64,000 bases of DNA. Source: Candidatus Rifleibacteriota bacterium. GTDB taxonomy: Bacteria > Muiribacteriota > Ozemobacteria > Ozemobacterales > Ozemobacteraceae. Made by a program: the position numbers and the translations under genes. Location of the stretch: assembly GCA_015233565.1 (NCBI GenBank), contig JADFXM010000012.1:99458-163457 (forward strand), in the 5' to 3' direction. Positions 44,614-53,880 of the stretch are shown piece after piece. Numbering within the stretch: the stretch's first letter is position 1; each line of letters starts with the position of its first letter. The notes under the pieces were generated by a model. It did no database searches. It was given only the letters and a program-made list of their open reading frames with translations, and was not told the origin of the DNA.

Positions 44614-45470
44614 TGCGTAAACGTGATCTCACACATTTTGGAATCAAATGGAATCCCTTCTCGCCAGATGTTCCCTTGGAAGCCCTTATGAAATTACCGA
44701 AGAGCGAGCTTTTTTGCTGGCGAGTCGAACAACAAATGAATGAAGGCGGTTTTATTCTGCTTCAGGGTGATCCTGGCACAGGAAAATCTGTTTTACTTCG
44801 ACAGTTGGCTCAGTATCTGACACGTCTGCCAAACGTCGCAGTCGGAATTCTATCACGTCCTCAAAGCAATATCGGTGATTTTTATCGGGAATTGGGAAAT
44901 CTTTTTGGAGTTCAAGTGTCGATTGCCAATATATATGGTGGTTTCAGGGGTTTGCGAGAACGATGGCTTGCACACATTGAAAGTACAACCTGTCGTCCGG
45001 TTTTGCTTTTTGATGAAGCGCAAGTGGCACAGCCAGCAGTTCTTTTAGAACTGCGCTTGTTGGCAAGCAAAAATTTTGATTCGACCTCAATTCTAACAGT
45101 TGTATTATCTTGCGATGAAAGGCTTCTTCAAAGGCTTAAAACCGAAGAGCTCCGTCCTCTGGAAAGTAGAATTAGATTCAGATTAAGCATGGAGCCTGTA
45201 GCCAAGGATCAACTGATTCAGTTTATTGATAACTGTCTTGAAGTTGCTGGTAATCAGACATTGATGAGTAGATCCGTTATTGAAACATTGGCTGAGCATG
45301 CGGGAGGTAACTATCGGACTCTTATTAACCTTGCTAATGAACTCCTCAATTTAGCCATCAAGAATGATGTCGCTCAAATCGACGAAAAACTGTATATGGA
45401 TGCTTTCTCTTACTCAATGAAAAGATCAACGCCAAGAGGCCAAAAACCGACCCCTCTTGATCAAAATTAA
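44613..45470 (+). CDS. AAA+ ATPase, transposition helper (TnsC/TniB/ExeA-like)
   Basis: The ATG at 44613 overlaps the transposase stop and has AAAGGAG upstream. 285 residues; Walker A GDPGTGKS, Walker B PVLLFDEAQ, sensor 1 VVLSCDERLLQRL. The start DLTHFGIKWNPFSPDVP matches ExeA/TniB-type proteins. Such ATPases activate the DDE transposase and mark the target. No defect is seen, so transposase and ATPase may still be functional although the flanking genes are broken. Confidence 0.85.
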   Translation: MRKRDLTHFGIKWNPFSPDVPLEALMKLPKSELFCWRVEQQMNEGGFILLQGDPGTGKSVLLRQLAQYLTRLPNVAVGILSRPQSNIGDFYRELGNLFGVQVSIANIYGGFRGLRERWLAHIESTTCRPVLLFDEAQVAQPAVLLELRLLASKNFDSTSILTVVLSCDERLLQRLKTEELRPLESRIRFRLSMEPVAKDQLIQFIDNCLEVAGNQTLMSRSVIETLAEHAGGNYRTLINLANELLNLAIKNDVAQIDEKLYMDAFSYSMKRSTPRGQKPTPLDQN

Positions 45471-45488
45471 AATAGAGGAAGGACAAAG

Positions 45489-45812
45489 ATGAAAGAAAAA
45501 CCATGTTTTACCCTTGTACAATAGGCCGAGGACATAACAACGAATGAATTATGCTTGGCCCCCGAGCTTTCAACCCTGATAGCCCTTGATGCAAGCTTAT
45601 TGGCAACAATAAGCATTCTGGAATTTCAAAACCCCTTTCCGATAAATTCTGATACAGGAAATTGGGACATTTCGGAAGTAGCTGAAGACCATATTGTTTG
45701 CTCAATATGTACTCTTGCAAAAGCTCTCAGAAAGAATCTGGCAGCATTCTATTCACTGATTCAAATGGATTTAGAAAGAAGGACTGAAACCAATCAGGAG
45801 GTAGAATTTTAA
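45489..45812 (+). pseudogene. Fourth gene of the transposon, with an early amber codon
   Basis: GAGGAAGG precedes an ATG at 45489; the frame reads MKEKPCFTLVQ and then TAG at 45522, but stays open afterwards to 45812 (LSTLIALDASLLATISILEF ... LRKNLAAFYSLIQMDLERR). A TTG restart at 45555 is possible. Small helical proteins of this kind sit after the ATPase in related elements. I read it as a nonsense mutation. Confidence 0.6.
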
Positions 45813-45832
45813 TCAAAAGCTTAAAAAGCTTC

Positions 45833-45863
45833 ACCGCTTCGAAAAAAACGAAGCGGTTTTTTT
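45833..45863 (+). terminator. Terminator at the end of the transposon operon
   Basis: ACCGCTTCG and CGAAGCGGT form a perfect 9-bp stem around seven A, followed by a T run. Confidence 0.85.
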
Positions 45864-45921
45864 ACCTTCGAAATGACTAACATTTCCCTGATTTATTTTG
45901 CTCAAGTCACCCTGAATTTTC

Positions 45922-46281
45922 GTGATCACTCTCATATTTTCCCTGAAGACTGGATATGATGACTTTGACGACAGAATTAAGAAAACATTTGAGAAAAAAG
46001 AGAATCTGCTAATGGTTCTTGAACATTCGGAAATTCCGCTACATAACAATTCAGCAGAGAATTCTGCACGCGATCGGGTCCGGAAAAGAGACGTAAGTTA
46101 CGGGCCACGAACTGAAAATGGTGCAGAATCATGGGATACCTTCATGTCCATAGCTGGGACTGCAAAGAAATTGGGTGTCAGCTTCTTTAAATATATATTT
46201 GACCGCATCTCAAAAGCCTATAAACAGCCAAGTTTGGCGGAAATGATTTCGATCAAATCAAAAGAAATATTTCAGAATTAA
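45922..46281 (+). pseudogene. IS66-like transposase, C-terminal remnant
   Basis: The frame contains LLMVLEHSEIPLHNNSAENSARDRVRKRDVSYGPRTENGAESWDTFMSIAGTAKKLGVSFFKYIFDRIS, which matches the C-terminal catalytic part of IS66-type transposases (HPEIPLHNNxAE with the catalytic Glu). All upstream parts are missing and there is no natural start. Confidence 0.75.
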
Positions 46282-46583
46282 GTTAAAAGGGGAAAAAAAC
46301 TGAAAAGAATAAAAATGGTTCATGAAAAATGGGAGTGCATTTTCCCAGAGTTTTGTCTACCCCGAATTATTGAGTAGATACGAATGGTCAAATTTTTTTA
46401 ACTTTCTGATCCAATTCTCATTGCAGTATGCTATTTCCTTCAGAATACATATAGGTGAAATTTGAAAAATGGGGTTTAATGTGGTATGAAGAGTGAACCC
46501 CAAATCATTTCAACGGAAACAATCACTTGACTTCGGAGCAAAGATGGCTTCCCAAGAAGCTTCAATCTAGAGTATTGTAAAAA
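46282..46583. other. Intergenic region before the phosphatase operon
   Basis: AT-rich leader with a TTGACT at about 46527 but no matching -10 box. Nothing else recognised. Confidence 0.4.
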
Positions 46584-49331
46584 ATGCCGAAAAAGGCTAT
46601 TTTAACTGAATGGTTGTTATTCCTTGTTTTACCTTTAAGCTTGATGGCGTGGTGTTTCAACCAAACTGTTCAGATTCTCAGGGAAAAGGAACAATATAAC
46701 CTTTCCTTTCGCTTGGAGCACTTTGCGAGATCAATTTTTGCAAATTCCTCTGAGGGAAATTTTGCAAAGCAGTTTTTCTCAAATCCCTGGTTAGTTTCCT
46801 TAGGCGGACGGTTAGAATTGTCCTTGCCGCCCAATGTCTTGTGTGCAAGCCATCCGGAATTAAATTCTCTTCGACTTTTTCTTCTCGGAGGGACGACTCC
46901 GGATGATCAAATCGTAAATAGCTGGAAAGATCTCTTGGGATGGGAATTTCAGCCATTTTTTGTTCGTTCCCAGGAAAATCGGCCCATTCCCATCAGGTGG
47001 GGAAGGGGTAGGGCCTGGTTGATTTGGAAAAAAGTTCCCGGCAAGATCCACAAAGATAGATCAATTCATCTGATCATATTTTCCCCGCCCTCTCATTTCC
47101 TCCGTCTGATAAATTCCTTAAAAAACTCACGAAATATGGATAATATTCAAGGAACGGTCATTAATTTGAAATCCGGTCGCTATTTTAAGCGCCCTAATAT
47201 CCTAAAAGAGAGAATAGCTAGCACTCTATCGAACCTAGGGAAAGAAAATAAACTTTCTCTGGTGCATCCTGGTTGTATTTCTTATTTGGAAACACTTCCG
47301 AATGATCTTGCTTTATACCTGGAAATACCACTCTCCGGGAAATTTCTGATAGGAGCCTCCCCAAAATGGTTGGCTGTAATAATTCTTTTTCTTTCAATTA
47401 TCACATTTTTATTTCCAAGATTGAAATCGTTTTTCGCAACCCTTTCCATAAAATTCAAACTTTTGGGGGTTTTTTTATATATTGTAGCCCTTCCTCTTTT
47501 TGCAATTACGATTCTTGCTTTGAGCTATTTAAACGATAAAATCAAATTGAATACTCAAAAATTTCAGCAAGCTGCGCATGAAGAAATGATGCAATTCGAC
47601 CGGGATTTTTCAAAAGAAGAGGAATCCTCTCGGAAGTTGTTTGATCAATCTTTCGATGACCCCGATCTTTGTTCAGGAAATTTTAAGGCATTTGAAAAGA
47701 AGCTTAACAACTGGATTGCTTCACATAAAGTGTTTTTCTTTGAAGCCTGGGATTGGAATGGTAAAAAGCAAGTCACCATTTCTCAATCACTTCCGGATCA
47801 AGGTTTCAAAATGATGCAAGAAATGATTGCAAAAATCTCGATCAAAGTTGCCCTCGGGAAAACTAAAGCTTCTGAATTTTCACCCAAGGAAAATTTGGTA
47901 AAGACTTTTCTGGATTCACCAGGTATAGGTCAAGTTGAAATTCTTAGAAAACCCGGGGTTCTTCATAAGGTTCGTATGGGAATCAGCTCATTTTATTACT
48001 TCTGGAATGTCAGAAAAGATGATTATTCGAAGAAAACTGCTTTTGTTATTATTGCCCGATCTCACGCCCAGGCAGTCTATTATTATCTAATTAAAGAAAT
48101 TATAAAAAACCGGTTATTTCCAATTTTTGTGCGTGACCGGCATTCAGGAAATTGGTTTCCCAGAAAACCAAAAATTGCAGATCTTGAGACACTCTGTTCT
48201 GCTACTTCTCGCACAGGAGAACTCCAGGCCGATTGGTTCGAGCACGGGAATCAACGGTTTCTCGGTGTTGGAATGCCAGGGTTCAAACTGGAGGGATTCG
48301 ATATTATAGCTCTGGTTTCAGAAAAAGCGATACTTTCTGAACCTTTGAAAATACGTGCTTATATTGGCTTTGGGTTATTATTGTCAGTTTTAATTACCCT
48401 TGCCTTTGCTTTTTTTCTGGCAAACGGGTTTTTGATTCCAATCCGAGATCTTATGGACGGGATAAGTTTAATTCGTTCACGGGAGTCCCAAAATTTTATT
48501 CCAATCAGAGGAAAGGATGAATTTGGGCAACTGGCCAAAGCATTTAATCATATCCTTGAAACAATCGATGAAAAAAAAATGGCAAAAGATATACAGGAGA
48601 GTTTAATTCCCTTGAGTCCAGTTGTACCATTAGGTTATGAAATTGAAACTCTTAATAAGATGAGTTCAATCATTGGCGGCGATTATCTTGATTGTTTCCC
48701 AATAAAAAATGGCAAAACTGTTTTTTTGGTAGGCGATGTTTCCGGCCATGGGACGGATTCAGCACTCGTAATGGCTATGGCAAAAGCAGTGGTATTCCTT
48801 CATTTTGATGAAGAAAATGATGAAATGTTGCTTTTAAGAAACTTAAGTCGTGCTCTTTACCATTTAACTCTAAAAAGGCAATTCATGTCGATGTGTTTCG
48901 GAATAATCGATCCGGTGTCTCATAACGGTTTCCTTTCGACGGCGGGAAATCCATATCCTTTCCTTGTCAAAGCAAAAGAAAATCTAGTTCAATCCCTGGG
49001 TTATCCCGGTTATCCTCTTGGAATTAAACCTGAACAATATTTTGACCCCTTGTATTTTTCTTTGGCGGAAGGAGATACACTTTTAATCTATACAAACGGG
49101 ATTATCGAGGCTTCCGATTCAGAAAATCGGATTTATGGATACGAAAAGTTGAAGAGAGTAATAGAAGAAAATGTAGGAATTTCCGCGAGTCTTCTTATTA
49201 AAACTATTGAACAGTCGCTGGTTTCTCATTTGAAGGGACGTTCTCCCACTGATGACGTCTCAATTATGGCCATTCAGCGGAAAATACTTCACCATTCATC
49301 GTCAGAATCTTTGAAAGGCTTGGGCGAATGA
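46584..49331 (+). CDS. Membrane sensor with HAMP and SpoIIE-type PP2C phosphatase domain (copy 1)
   Basis: 915 residues. Helices lie at about 8-26, 263-282, 295-318 and 588-612. An extracytoplasmic sensor region lies between the third and last, a HAMP linker at about 613-668, and a SpoIIE/RsbU phosphatase domain at about 670-905. Phosphatase motifs: IIGGDYLDCFP, LVGDVSGHGTDSA, GNPYPFLVK and PTDDVSIMA. In the motif normally YTDG the Asp is replaced (YTNG, N838), while copy 2 keeps D859. These enzymes dephosphorylate anti-sigma antagonists in partner-switching. The ribosome site is weak. It overlaps copy 2 by four bases, so both are made together. Confidence 0.88.
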   Translation: MPKKAILTEWLLFLVLPLSLMAWCFNQTVQILREKEQYNLSFRLEHFARSIFANSSEGNFAKQFFSNPWLVSLGGRLELSLPPNVLCASHPELNSLRLFLLGGTTPDDQIVNSWKDLLGWEFQPFFVRSQENRPIPIRWGRGRAWLIWKKVPGKIHKDRSIHLIIFSPPSHFLRLINSLKNSRNMDNIQGTVINLKSGRYFKRPNILKERIASTLSNLGKENKLSLVHPGCISYLETLPNDLALYLEIPLSGKFLIGASPKWLAVIILFLSIITFLFPRLKSFFATLSIKFKLLGVFLYIVALPLFAITILALSYLNDKIKLNTQKFQQAAHEEMMQFDRDFSKEEESSRKLFDQSFDDPDLCSGNFKAFEKKLNNWIASHKVFFFEAWDWNGKKQVTISQSLPDQGFKMMQEMIAKISIKVALGKTKASEFSPKENLVKTFLDSPGIGQVEILRKPGVLHKVRMGISSFYYFWNVRKDDYSKKTAFVIIARSHAQAVYYYLIKEIIKNRLFPIFVRDRHSGNWFPRKPKIADLETLCSATSRTGELQADWFEHGNQRFLGVGMPGFKLEGFDIIALVSEKAILSEPLKIRAYIGFGLLLSVLITLAFAFFLANGFLIPIRDLMDGISLIRSRESQNFIPIRGKDEFGQLAKAFNHILETIDEKKMAKDIQESLIPLSPVVPLGYEIETLNKMSSIIGGDYLDCFPIKNGKTVFLVGDVSGHGTDSALVMAMAKAVVFLHFDEENDEMLLLRNLSRALYHLTLKRQFMSMCFGIIDPVSHNGFLSTAGNPYPFLVKAKENLVQSLGYPGYPLGIKPEQYFDPLYFSLAEGDTLLIYTNGIIEASDSENRIYGYEKLKRVIEENVGISASLLIKTIEQSLVSHLKGRSPTDDVSIMAIQRKILHHSSSESLKGLGE

Positions 49332-52096
49332 TTAATACTAATGAAAAAAGTATAGGAGCTTTTCTGGTCTATTTTTTTTTGTTGGTTTTTCCGATTCTGA
49401 TACCCTTAGGTGTACTTGACCGGATGATTGAACAAAAAATAGAAGATTCCATACAGAAGATTGAAGTTAAGCTTGAGAAAGATCTGGAGTTATTCATTTT
49501 TGAAACAGACCCTCAGGAGATTTTTTTTAAATCCTTTCAGCAGTTGTTTGAAAACTTGAAAAATAGCGATTTTAACCCTGAGAAGAGTTCGGGAAAATCA
49601 GATATTGCAGCTACTCTCCCAAACAGCCAGACATGTGCTTTTACACCAACGGGTCAGCTTTTTGTACCATATGGAAAAACTTTTTCAGCAAAATTTGTTG
49701 CAAGAAATCTGTGGGGAGATTTGCTCGGTTTGCCCGAGCAAACAACACAAACACCTGAACAGAGGCTCAAAATGTATCGAGCTCTTTTTGGGACTGAGTT
49801 CACCCTTTTCGAAGTGCAAAACGATGAAGGTTTGTTTCGTGAAATCGGACCTGGAAAGACAGATGGTGCCTTTATCTGGAAAAGATTTAATAATCAGGGA
49901 GGGCTTCTTTCATTTATTTCTGAATTTCCTTCGGTTTTTGAAACGATGAAAAATGTAATAGAAAATACTCGCAGAAAAACCAGCATTTTTATCTACGATC
50001 CCAGCTCCAATAAATTTCTACAGCATGGTTTATCCTGGTTTGGCTGGAAACGCGCCATGAAAAAATGTGTTGTACAAGGTGGTGGCGCTTTTATCGATAA
50101 TGGGAATCTTTGTAGAGTTATTTCTCACCCCCAAGGATTGTGGTTGATGGAGTTTGAGCCAGTTTCCAAACATCTGGCTCCACCGGAAAGATTTATTATT
50201 CGATTCATAGGTCTCGCGATAATTGCATCTGCTTTATTCTGGTGGTTTAAGTCAGATGTTTCCCCCTTCTTTTCCTTGAAGATTTCCCCTAGAATTCTGT
50301 GTATCTTTTTGATGTCAATGTTTCTGCCAACCGTGATTCTTCTAACCTTGGGGTTCGCATTTTATAAAAATAAGGCAAGCATATTGGAAGAACAGGTTCA
50401 TGAGAAAAATATTGAAAAACTAAGGATGATTGATTCTGTATTTCCTAAGCATCAGGCCATGGTTTTAAATATGTTTCGTGATGTAAGAAATCAAATGATA
50501 AATAAAGTAAAAAACCAATCGGATTTCAATGAAATTTTCGTTTCCTTCCGATACAAAAACTATCTTGTACATGCAACCACTTTTGATCAACGCGGACAAG
50601 TTGCTTTTTCGAATATGGGCAAAGCAGCAACGGGTATCAAAATAGGGTTTTATGATATTGCTTTAAACAGGTATAGCAATACAAAAATTCCAACTTCAAC
50701 AAATCCGCTTGCGATGCTTTCAACAAATCTATATCGAAGCCCGCGGTTTGGATTTTGTACCACAATGGACCGGCCCGATTCCTTGAACCACATCAATATA
50801 GGACCAAAAGATTTTATACTCTACTGGGATTATTCTAACCCCAGGGAAATATCAAAAACTTCGTTAGTCGAAATCATACAATTCAAAGATTGGGATCTCG
50901 ATTGCTTTTTTTCCCAAAATCTGGCATCCGATGTCTATGCGATCGGAAAAAAGCATAAAAAGTGGTTTCCCAACGAACCTCCGATTACTGGATTAAAAAG
51001 CTTAACAACACAAGCCTTGCTTGGGAATCACGCAATAAAACAAACTTTTCAGTTAAATGGTTCCACAATTTGTGCAAGCGCTTTTCCCAGTAACTCCATT
51101 CCTGGTTATTGTTATCTCACTTACTCAGATCTAACTGAAATTAACTCCAGGGTAGCGGGGTTTAGGACGCTTCTAATATGTACTGCTTTCATTGCGATAA
51201 TTTTGTCCTTACTTTTTTCAAGGATGTTTTCAAGTTCAATGATAAACCCCTTAAACGAACTTTCTCTGGGAATTAAAGCGTATGAAAAGAAAATTCTTTC
51301 TTATAAGATACCAGATTTGGGGAGTGATGAAATCGGAAAACTGGGGATTGCTTTCAATCAAATGATGGATGTACTCCACGAAGTCGATTTAGGACAGAAG
51401 TTTCAAAAAAGCTTAATTCCCACAATCATGCCTGAGTTTAAAGGCTATGAGATTAGTTTGGTCAATTTTAGCGTCTCAGATTTAGGTGGAGACTATTGCG
51501 ATGCCTTGTTGGGGCCGAACGGAAAGTTATTGATCGTTACGGGAGATGTTACCGGTCATGGTATAGCTTCGTCTCTTCTCACAGTGATGGCAAAAACGGC
51601 TTGTTATATCAGTTCCTTTGAAAACAGAGACTTGCAATTTCTTATAGAACGTTTGAATAAACTAATTAATCGGGGGGTCAAGAAAAAAAGACTTATGACC
51701 CTTGTTGCAGCACTTGTGGATAATACAACTCATATTCTGGAGTGGACTTGCGTCGGGCACCCTTACCCATTGCTTCGAAAAAGTGATGGGACAGTAAAGT
51801 TTCTCGAAATGCCACAATTTCCTCTGGGACAAAAAACCAAAGTGCAGGTGAAAATAAGTAAGCTGGAAATGTCCCCGGGGGACATGTTAATTTTCTATAC
51901 TGACGGACTAGTCGAATCTTTAAATCCTGATGGAGAAACATTTGATTATAGTCGCCTCAAGTTATTGCTTGAAAAAACCCAGGCAAATTCTGCTTCTGGC
52001 ATCATTGATGAAATACTCCACGAATTCCATAAACATACCCGTGGAATCCCGGCAGCAGATGATGTTACACTTTTGGCTTTTCTGAGAAAATCCTGA
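49328..52096 (+). CDS. Membrane sensor with HAMP and SpoIIE-type PP2C phosphatase domain (copy 2)
   Basis: 922 residues, the same plan as the gene before it: helices at about 10-30, 293-312, 325-348 and 615-640, sensor region, HAMP, and a C-terminal SpoIIE domain (LGGDYCDALLGP, VTGDVTGHGIASS, VGHPYPLLRK, FYTDGLVESLNP, PAADDVTLLAF). All usual metal-binding Asp residues are present. The pair arose by tandem duplication but is strongly diverged in the sensor half. No anti-sigma factor or STAS protein is next to it, so the target is encoded elsewhere. Confidence 0.88.
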   Translation: MINTNEKSIGAFLVYFFLLVFPILIPLGVLDRMIEQKIEDSIQKIEVKLEKDLELFIFETDPQEIFFKSFQQLFENLKNSDFNPEKSSGKSDIAATLPNSQTCAFTPTGQLFVPYGKTFSAKFVARNLWGDLLGLPEQTTQTPEQRLKMYRALFGTEFTLFEVQNDEGLFREIGPGKTDGAFIWKRFNNQGGLLSFISEFPSVFETMKNVIENTRRKTSIFIYDPSSNKFLQHGLSWFGWKRAMKKCVVQGGGAFIDNGNLCRVISHPQGLWLMEFEPVSKHLAPPERFIIRFIGLAIIASALFWWFKSDVSPFFSLKISPRILCIFLMSMFLPTVILLTLGFAFYKNKASILEEQVHEKNIEKLRMIDSVFPKHQAMVLNMFRDVRNQMINKVKNQSDFNEIFVSFRYKNYLVHATTFDQRGQVAFSNMGKAATGIKIGFYDIALNRYSNTKIPTSTNPLAMLSTNLYRSPRFGFCTTMDRPDSLNHINIGPKDFILYWDYSNPREISKTSLVEIIQFKDWDLDCFFSQNLASDVYAIGKKHKKWFPNEPPITGLKSLTTQALLGNHAIKQTFQLNGSTICASAFPSNSIPGYCYLTYSDLTEINSRVAGFRTLLICTAFIAIILSLLFSRMFSSSMINPLNELSLGIKAYEKKILSYKIPDLGSDEIGKLGIAFNQMMDVLHEVDLGQKFQKSLIPTIMPEFKGYEISLVNFSVSDLGGDYCDALLGPNGKLLIVTGDVTGHGIASSLLTVMAKTACYISSFENRDLQFLIERLNKLINRGVKKKRLMTLVAALVDNTTHILEWTCVGHPYPLLRKSDGTVKFLEMPQFPLGQKTKVQVKISKLEMSPGDMLIFYTDGLVESLNPDGETFDYSRLKLLLEKTQANSASGIIDEILHEFHKHTRGIPAADDVTLLAFLRKS

Positions 52097-52130
52097 ACAA
52101 ATTGATTTGTTCCTGCATATTTAATAACCA

Positions 52131-52421
52131 CTATTCTGAAGCCATATCGATGGTTAAAACACCAAGAAATGTCTTCTTGTCATTATAAATGGGAATCGAG
52201 TAAGTAATCATTTTGCGTTTAAGAATGGGCTCCAGATATGGCTCAGTCCAAATTGGGACTGAAGAGTTTTTTGGCTTTAAGTACCAATCGACTTTTGTGT
52301 AATCAAAATCTGCCGGCAAAACTATTTGAAAAGATTTGCCATCCTTTCGGTAAGAATACGGAGCGAATCTTAATTCGTAAAAAGTCGAAACAGTGTGATA
52401 CCCTGTTTTTAAGCAAAGTGA
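52131..52421 (-). pseudogene. Remnant of a dCache-type sensor domain
   Basis: The open frame reads HTVSTFYELRFAPYSYRKDG ... WTEPYLEPILKRKMITYSIPIYNDKKTFLGVLTIDM then stop. WTEPY, MITYS-P and FLGVLTIDM are hallmarks of dCache ligand-binding domains found in chemoreceptors and SpoIIE-type sensors. Only about 95 residues remain and there is no start. Confidence 0.6.
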
Positions 52422-52489
52422 TCAGTTTATTCCATACAGTGTCTTTATTTATGATAAAATATGAAAGCGATAAGGGCAGGAAAGGCAGA

Positions 52490-52594
52490 ATGAAACCGAT
52501 TAATACCAGTACCTATACGTTTAGAGATATTCGGGAAGGCGGTTATTTGTATGTTGATAAAACCGCGACATTGCACACATTGGTTCACCAGTAA
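52490..52594 (+). pseudogene. N-terminal stub of an AAA-ATPase-like/DUF1703 protein
   Basis: MKPINTSTYTFRDIREGGYL and the following YVDKT match the start of the widespread AAA-ATPase-like plus PD-(D/E)XK (DUF1703) proteins. The frame stops after 34 codons and the rest is missing. Confidence 0.6.
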
Positions 52595-52630
52595 TTCATA
52601 AAAAATTGCATTCAGAGTTCTCATGCCCCC

Positions 52631-52804
52631 AAAGATTTGATTGAACAGGAAGCGTTTACGTTGATCGAAGCAAATTGTCGAGGGAATAGAAAAGAAATAT
52701 TGAATCTTGGAATCACACTGTGTCTTGAAGCAATGGAAAGAAAAGAAAGGACAATAAGCGCTCAAACTATACTATCATCAAATTTTTTGGAAAAAACCGG
52801 GTGA
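52631..52804 (+). pseudogene. C-terminal fragment of a possible transposition ATPase
   Basis: The frame KDLIEQEAFTLIEANCRGNRKEILNLGITLCLEAMERKERTISAQTI resembles the lid region of AAA+ helper ATPases. There is no start; low certainty. Confidence 0.35.
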
Positions 52805-53313
52805 AGCAGAGGTTTGCAGGGGGGACCCTGGAATCAAGGAATAGCCCGGGGCAGTAAACGGTAGAAATTGTGCTGGAAGGCTTGGAATATTTTCAGGCCT
52901 TCCTTTATTTTTGGGTAAAGTTAAGCGAAAAAACGTGGGTAATCCTGGAAAAAAGTAACACATAACAAGGTTCAGTTTAGCTCGATATCTGTCTCTGAGT
53001 TAGATATGCTCATGCACAAGACTTTTCGGAAGTTACCCGAGTTGAAATCCAGCAAGAAAGCGATGGTCAGCCCAAAGAGAAGAAGGATTCGGAAACCGGC
53101 AAAAAGTGATTTTTCCGTCGCAGATTCGAAAGCTAACCGCGAACTCCTTGAAGTATCTCCTCCGCAAAAGTCTCGATCTCGATGTCTTGTGGGTTATGAA
53201 ATAGCTGTTTTTAGGCTTCTTATCTCTTGCCGATTTTCATGCAGTCGGTTCGTCCTCCCAGAAAAAAAGAAAAATTGGAGGGCCACCCACCAAATTTAAG
53301 AACTAAAGTCGTC
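52805..53313. other. Uninterpreted debris
   Basis: Contains a 97-codon basic frame (53006-53299) without a ribosome site or family. It may be remnant sequence of mobile elements. Confidence 0.35.
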
Positions 53314-53343
53314 TTGCCCTCCAAAAACGAGGGATGGTATACT
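53314..53343 (+). promoter_or_regulatory. Promoter-like module, twin of the one at 22117
   Basis: TTGCCC (53314-53319), 18-base spacer, TATACT (53338-53343), with the shared AAAGTCG upstream. It is followed after 40 bases by the start codon of a truncated exported protein. Confidence 0.5.
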
Positions 53344-53382
53344 CTGCTCTGAAAAGCAAATTCCTATTTAAGAAGAGTATTC

Positions 53383-53553
53383 ATGAAAAAAGTTTTAGGC
53401 ATTAGCGTAACGATTCTTTTCCTTTTCAATCCCTTGGTTTCGCGGATATTTGCAAAAACTGGTTATATTGTTCCCATGTGTTTTGCATATTTCTTTCGCC
53501 CATCCTCAGAATCAATCTTTTGCTTCATCGCATCTGCAATTGATAACTTCTGA
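53383..53553 (+). pseudogene. Truncated exported protein (signal peptide only)
   Basis: MKKVLGISVTILFLFNPLVS and FAKTG form a good signal peptide with a promoter upstream. From about 53463 the sequence is an opposite-strand transposase fragment, so the remaining codons are not native. Confidence 0.5.
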
Positions 53554-53693
53554 CCTTGAATTGGAATCGCCAAAGTTCGACGTTTAGCCATGCAAAAGGC
53601 CTGAGAATCGAAGGGATCGTGAAAGTAACCAAAAAATATGGAACCGGAAGCAACTTTTTCCGTTGTTTTTCCAGCCATTGAGCAGCGCCACAT
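53463..53693 (-). pseudogene. IS1182-like transposase fragment
   Basis: The frame ends ADAMKQKIDSEDGRKKYAKHMGTI, matching the MKQKLDSEEGKKIYAKRMGTIEPVFG stretch of IS1182/IS5-group transposases. About 76 codons survive, cut before the catalytic Glu region. Confidence 0.6.
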
Positions 53694-53745
53694 TAATTCA
53701 GGGGAAAACCTGAAAATCTGATCAAAATAATTAAGGGAAAAATAG

Positions 53746-53790
53746 AAAACCCCCGGAAATAACTTGAAAAAGTTTCCTCCGGGGGTTTTT
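53746..53790 (+). terminator. Strong bidirectional hairpin near the transposon 5' end
   Basis: AAAACCCCCGGA (53746-53757) pairs with TCCGGGGGTTTT (53778-53789), then TCCTTC. It may shield the following transposon genes from outside transcription. The sequence CGGTTTTTCCTTCTTTGTA just before the IS at 63874 resembles its right arm. Confidence 0.75.
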
Positions 53791-53831
53791 CCTTCTTTGT
53801 AGTCTGCGAAAATAACAAAGGAGGATGATCC

Positions 53832-53880
53832 ATGATGTTACAACGTTTTCTTTCAGATGTGAAGTTTTTTGAACTACTTT
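53832..53880 (+). pseudogene. 5' stub of a second zinc-ribbon transposon gene
   Basis: AAAGGAGG and an ATG begin MMLQRFLSDVKFFELL, the same start as the pseudogene at 42266, until the ISAs1 end at 53881 interrupts it. It shows the natural start that the other copy has lost. Confidence 0.65.

Noticed and set aside
52238..52489. Upstream part of a 118-codon frame
   Set aside because: It is antisense to the dCache remnant; only the stub from 52490 on matches a protein family.
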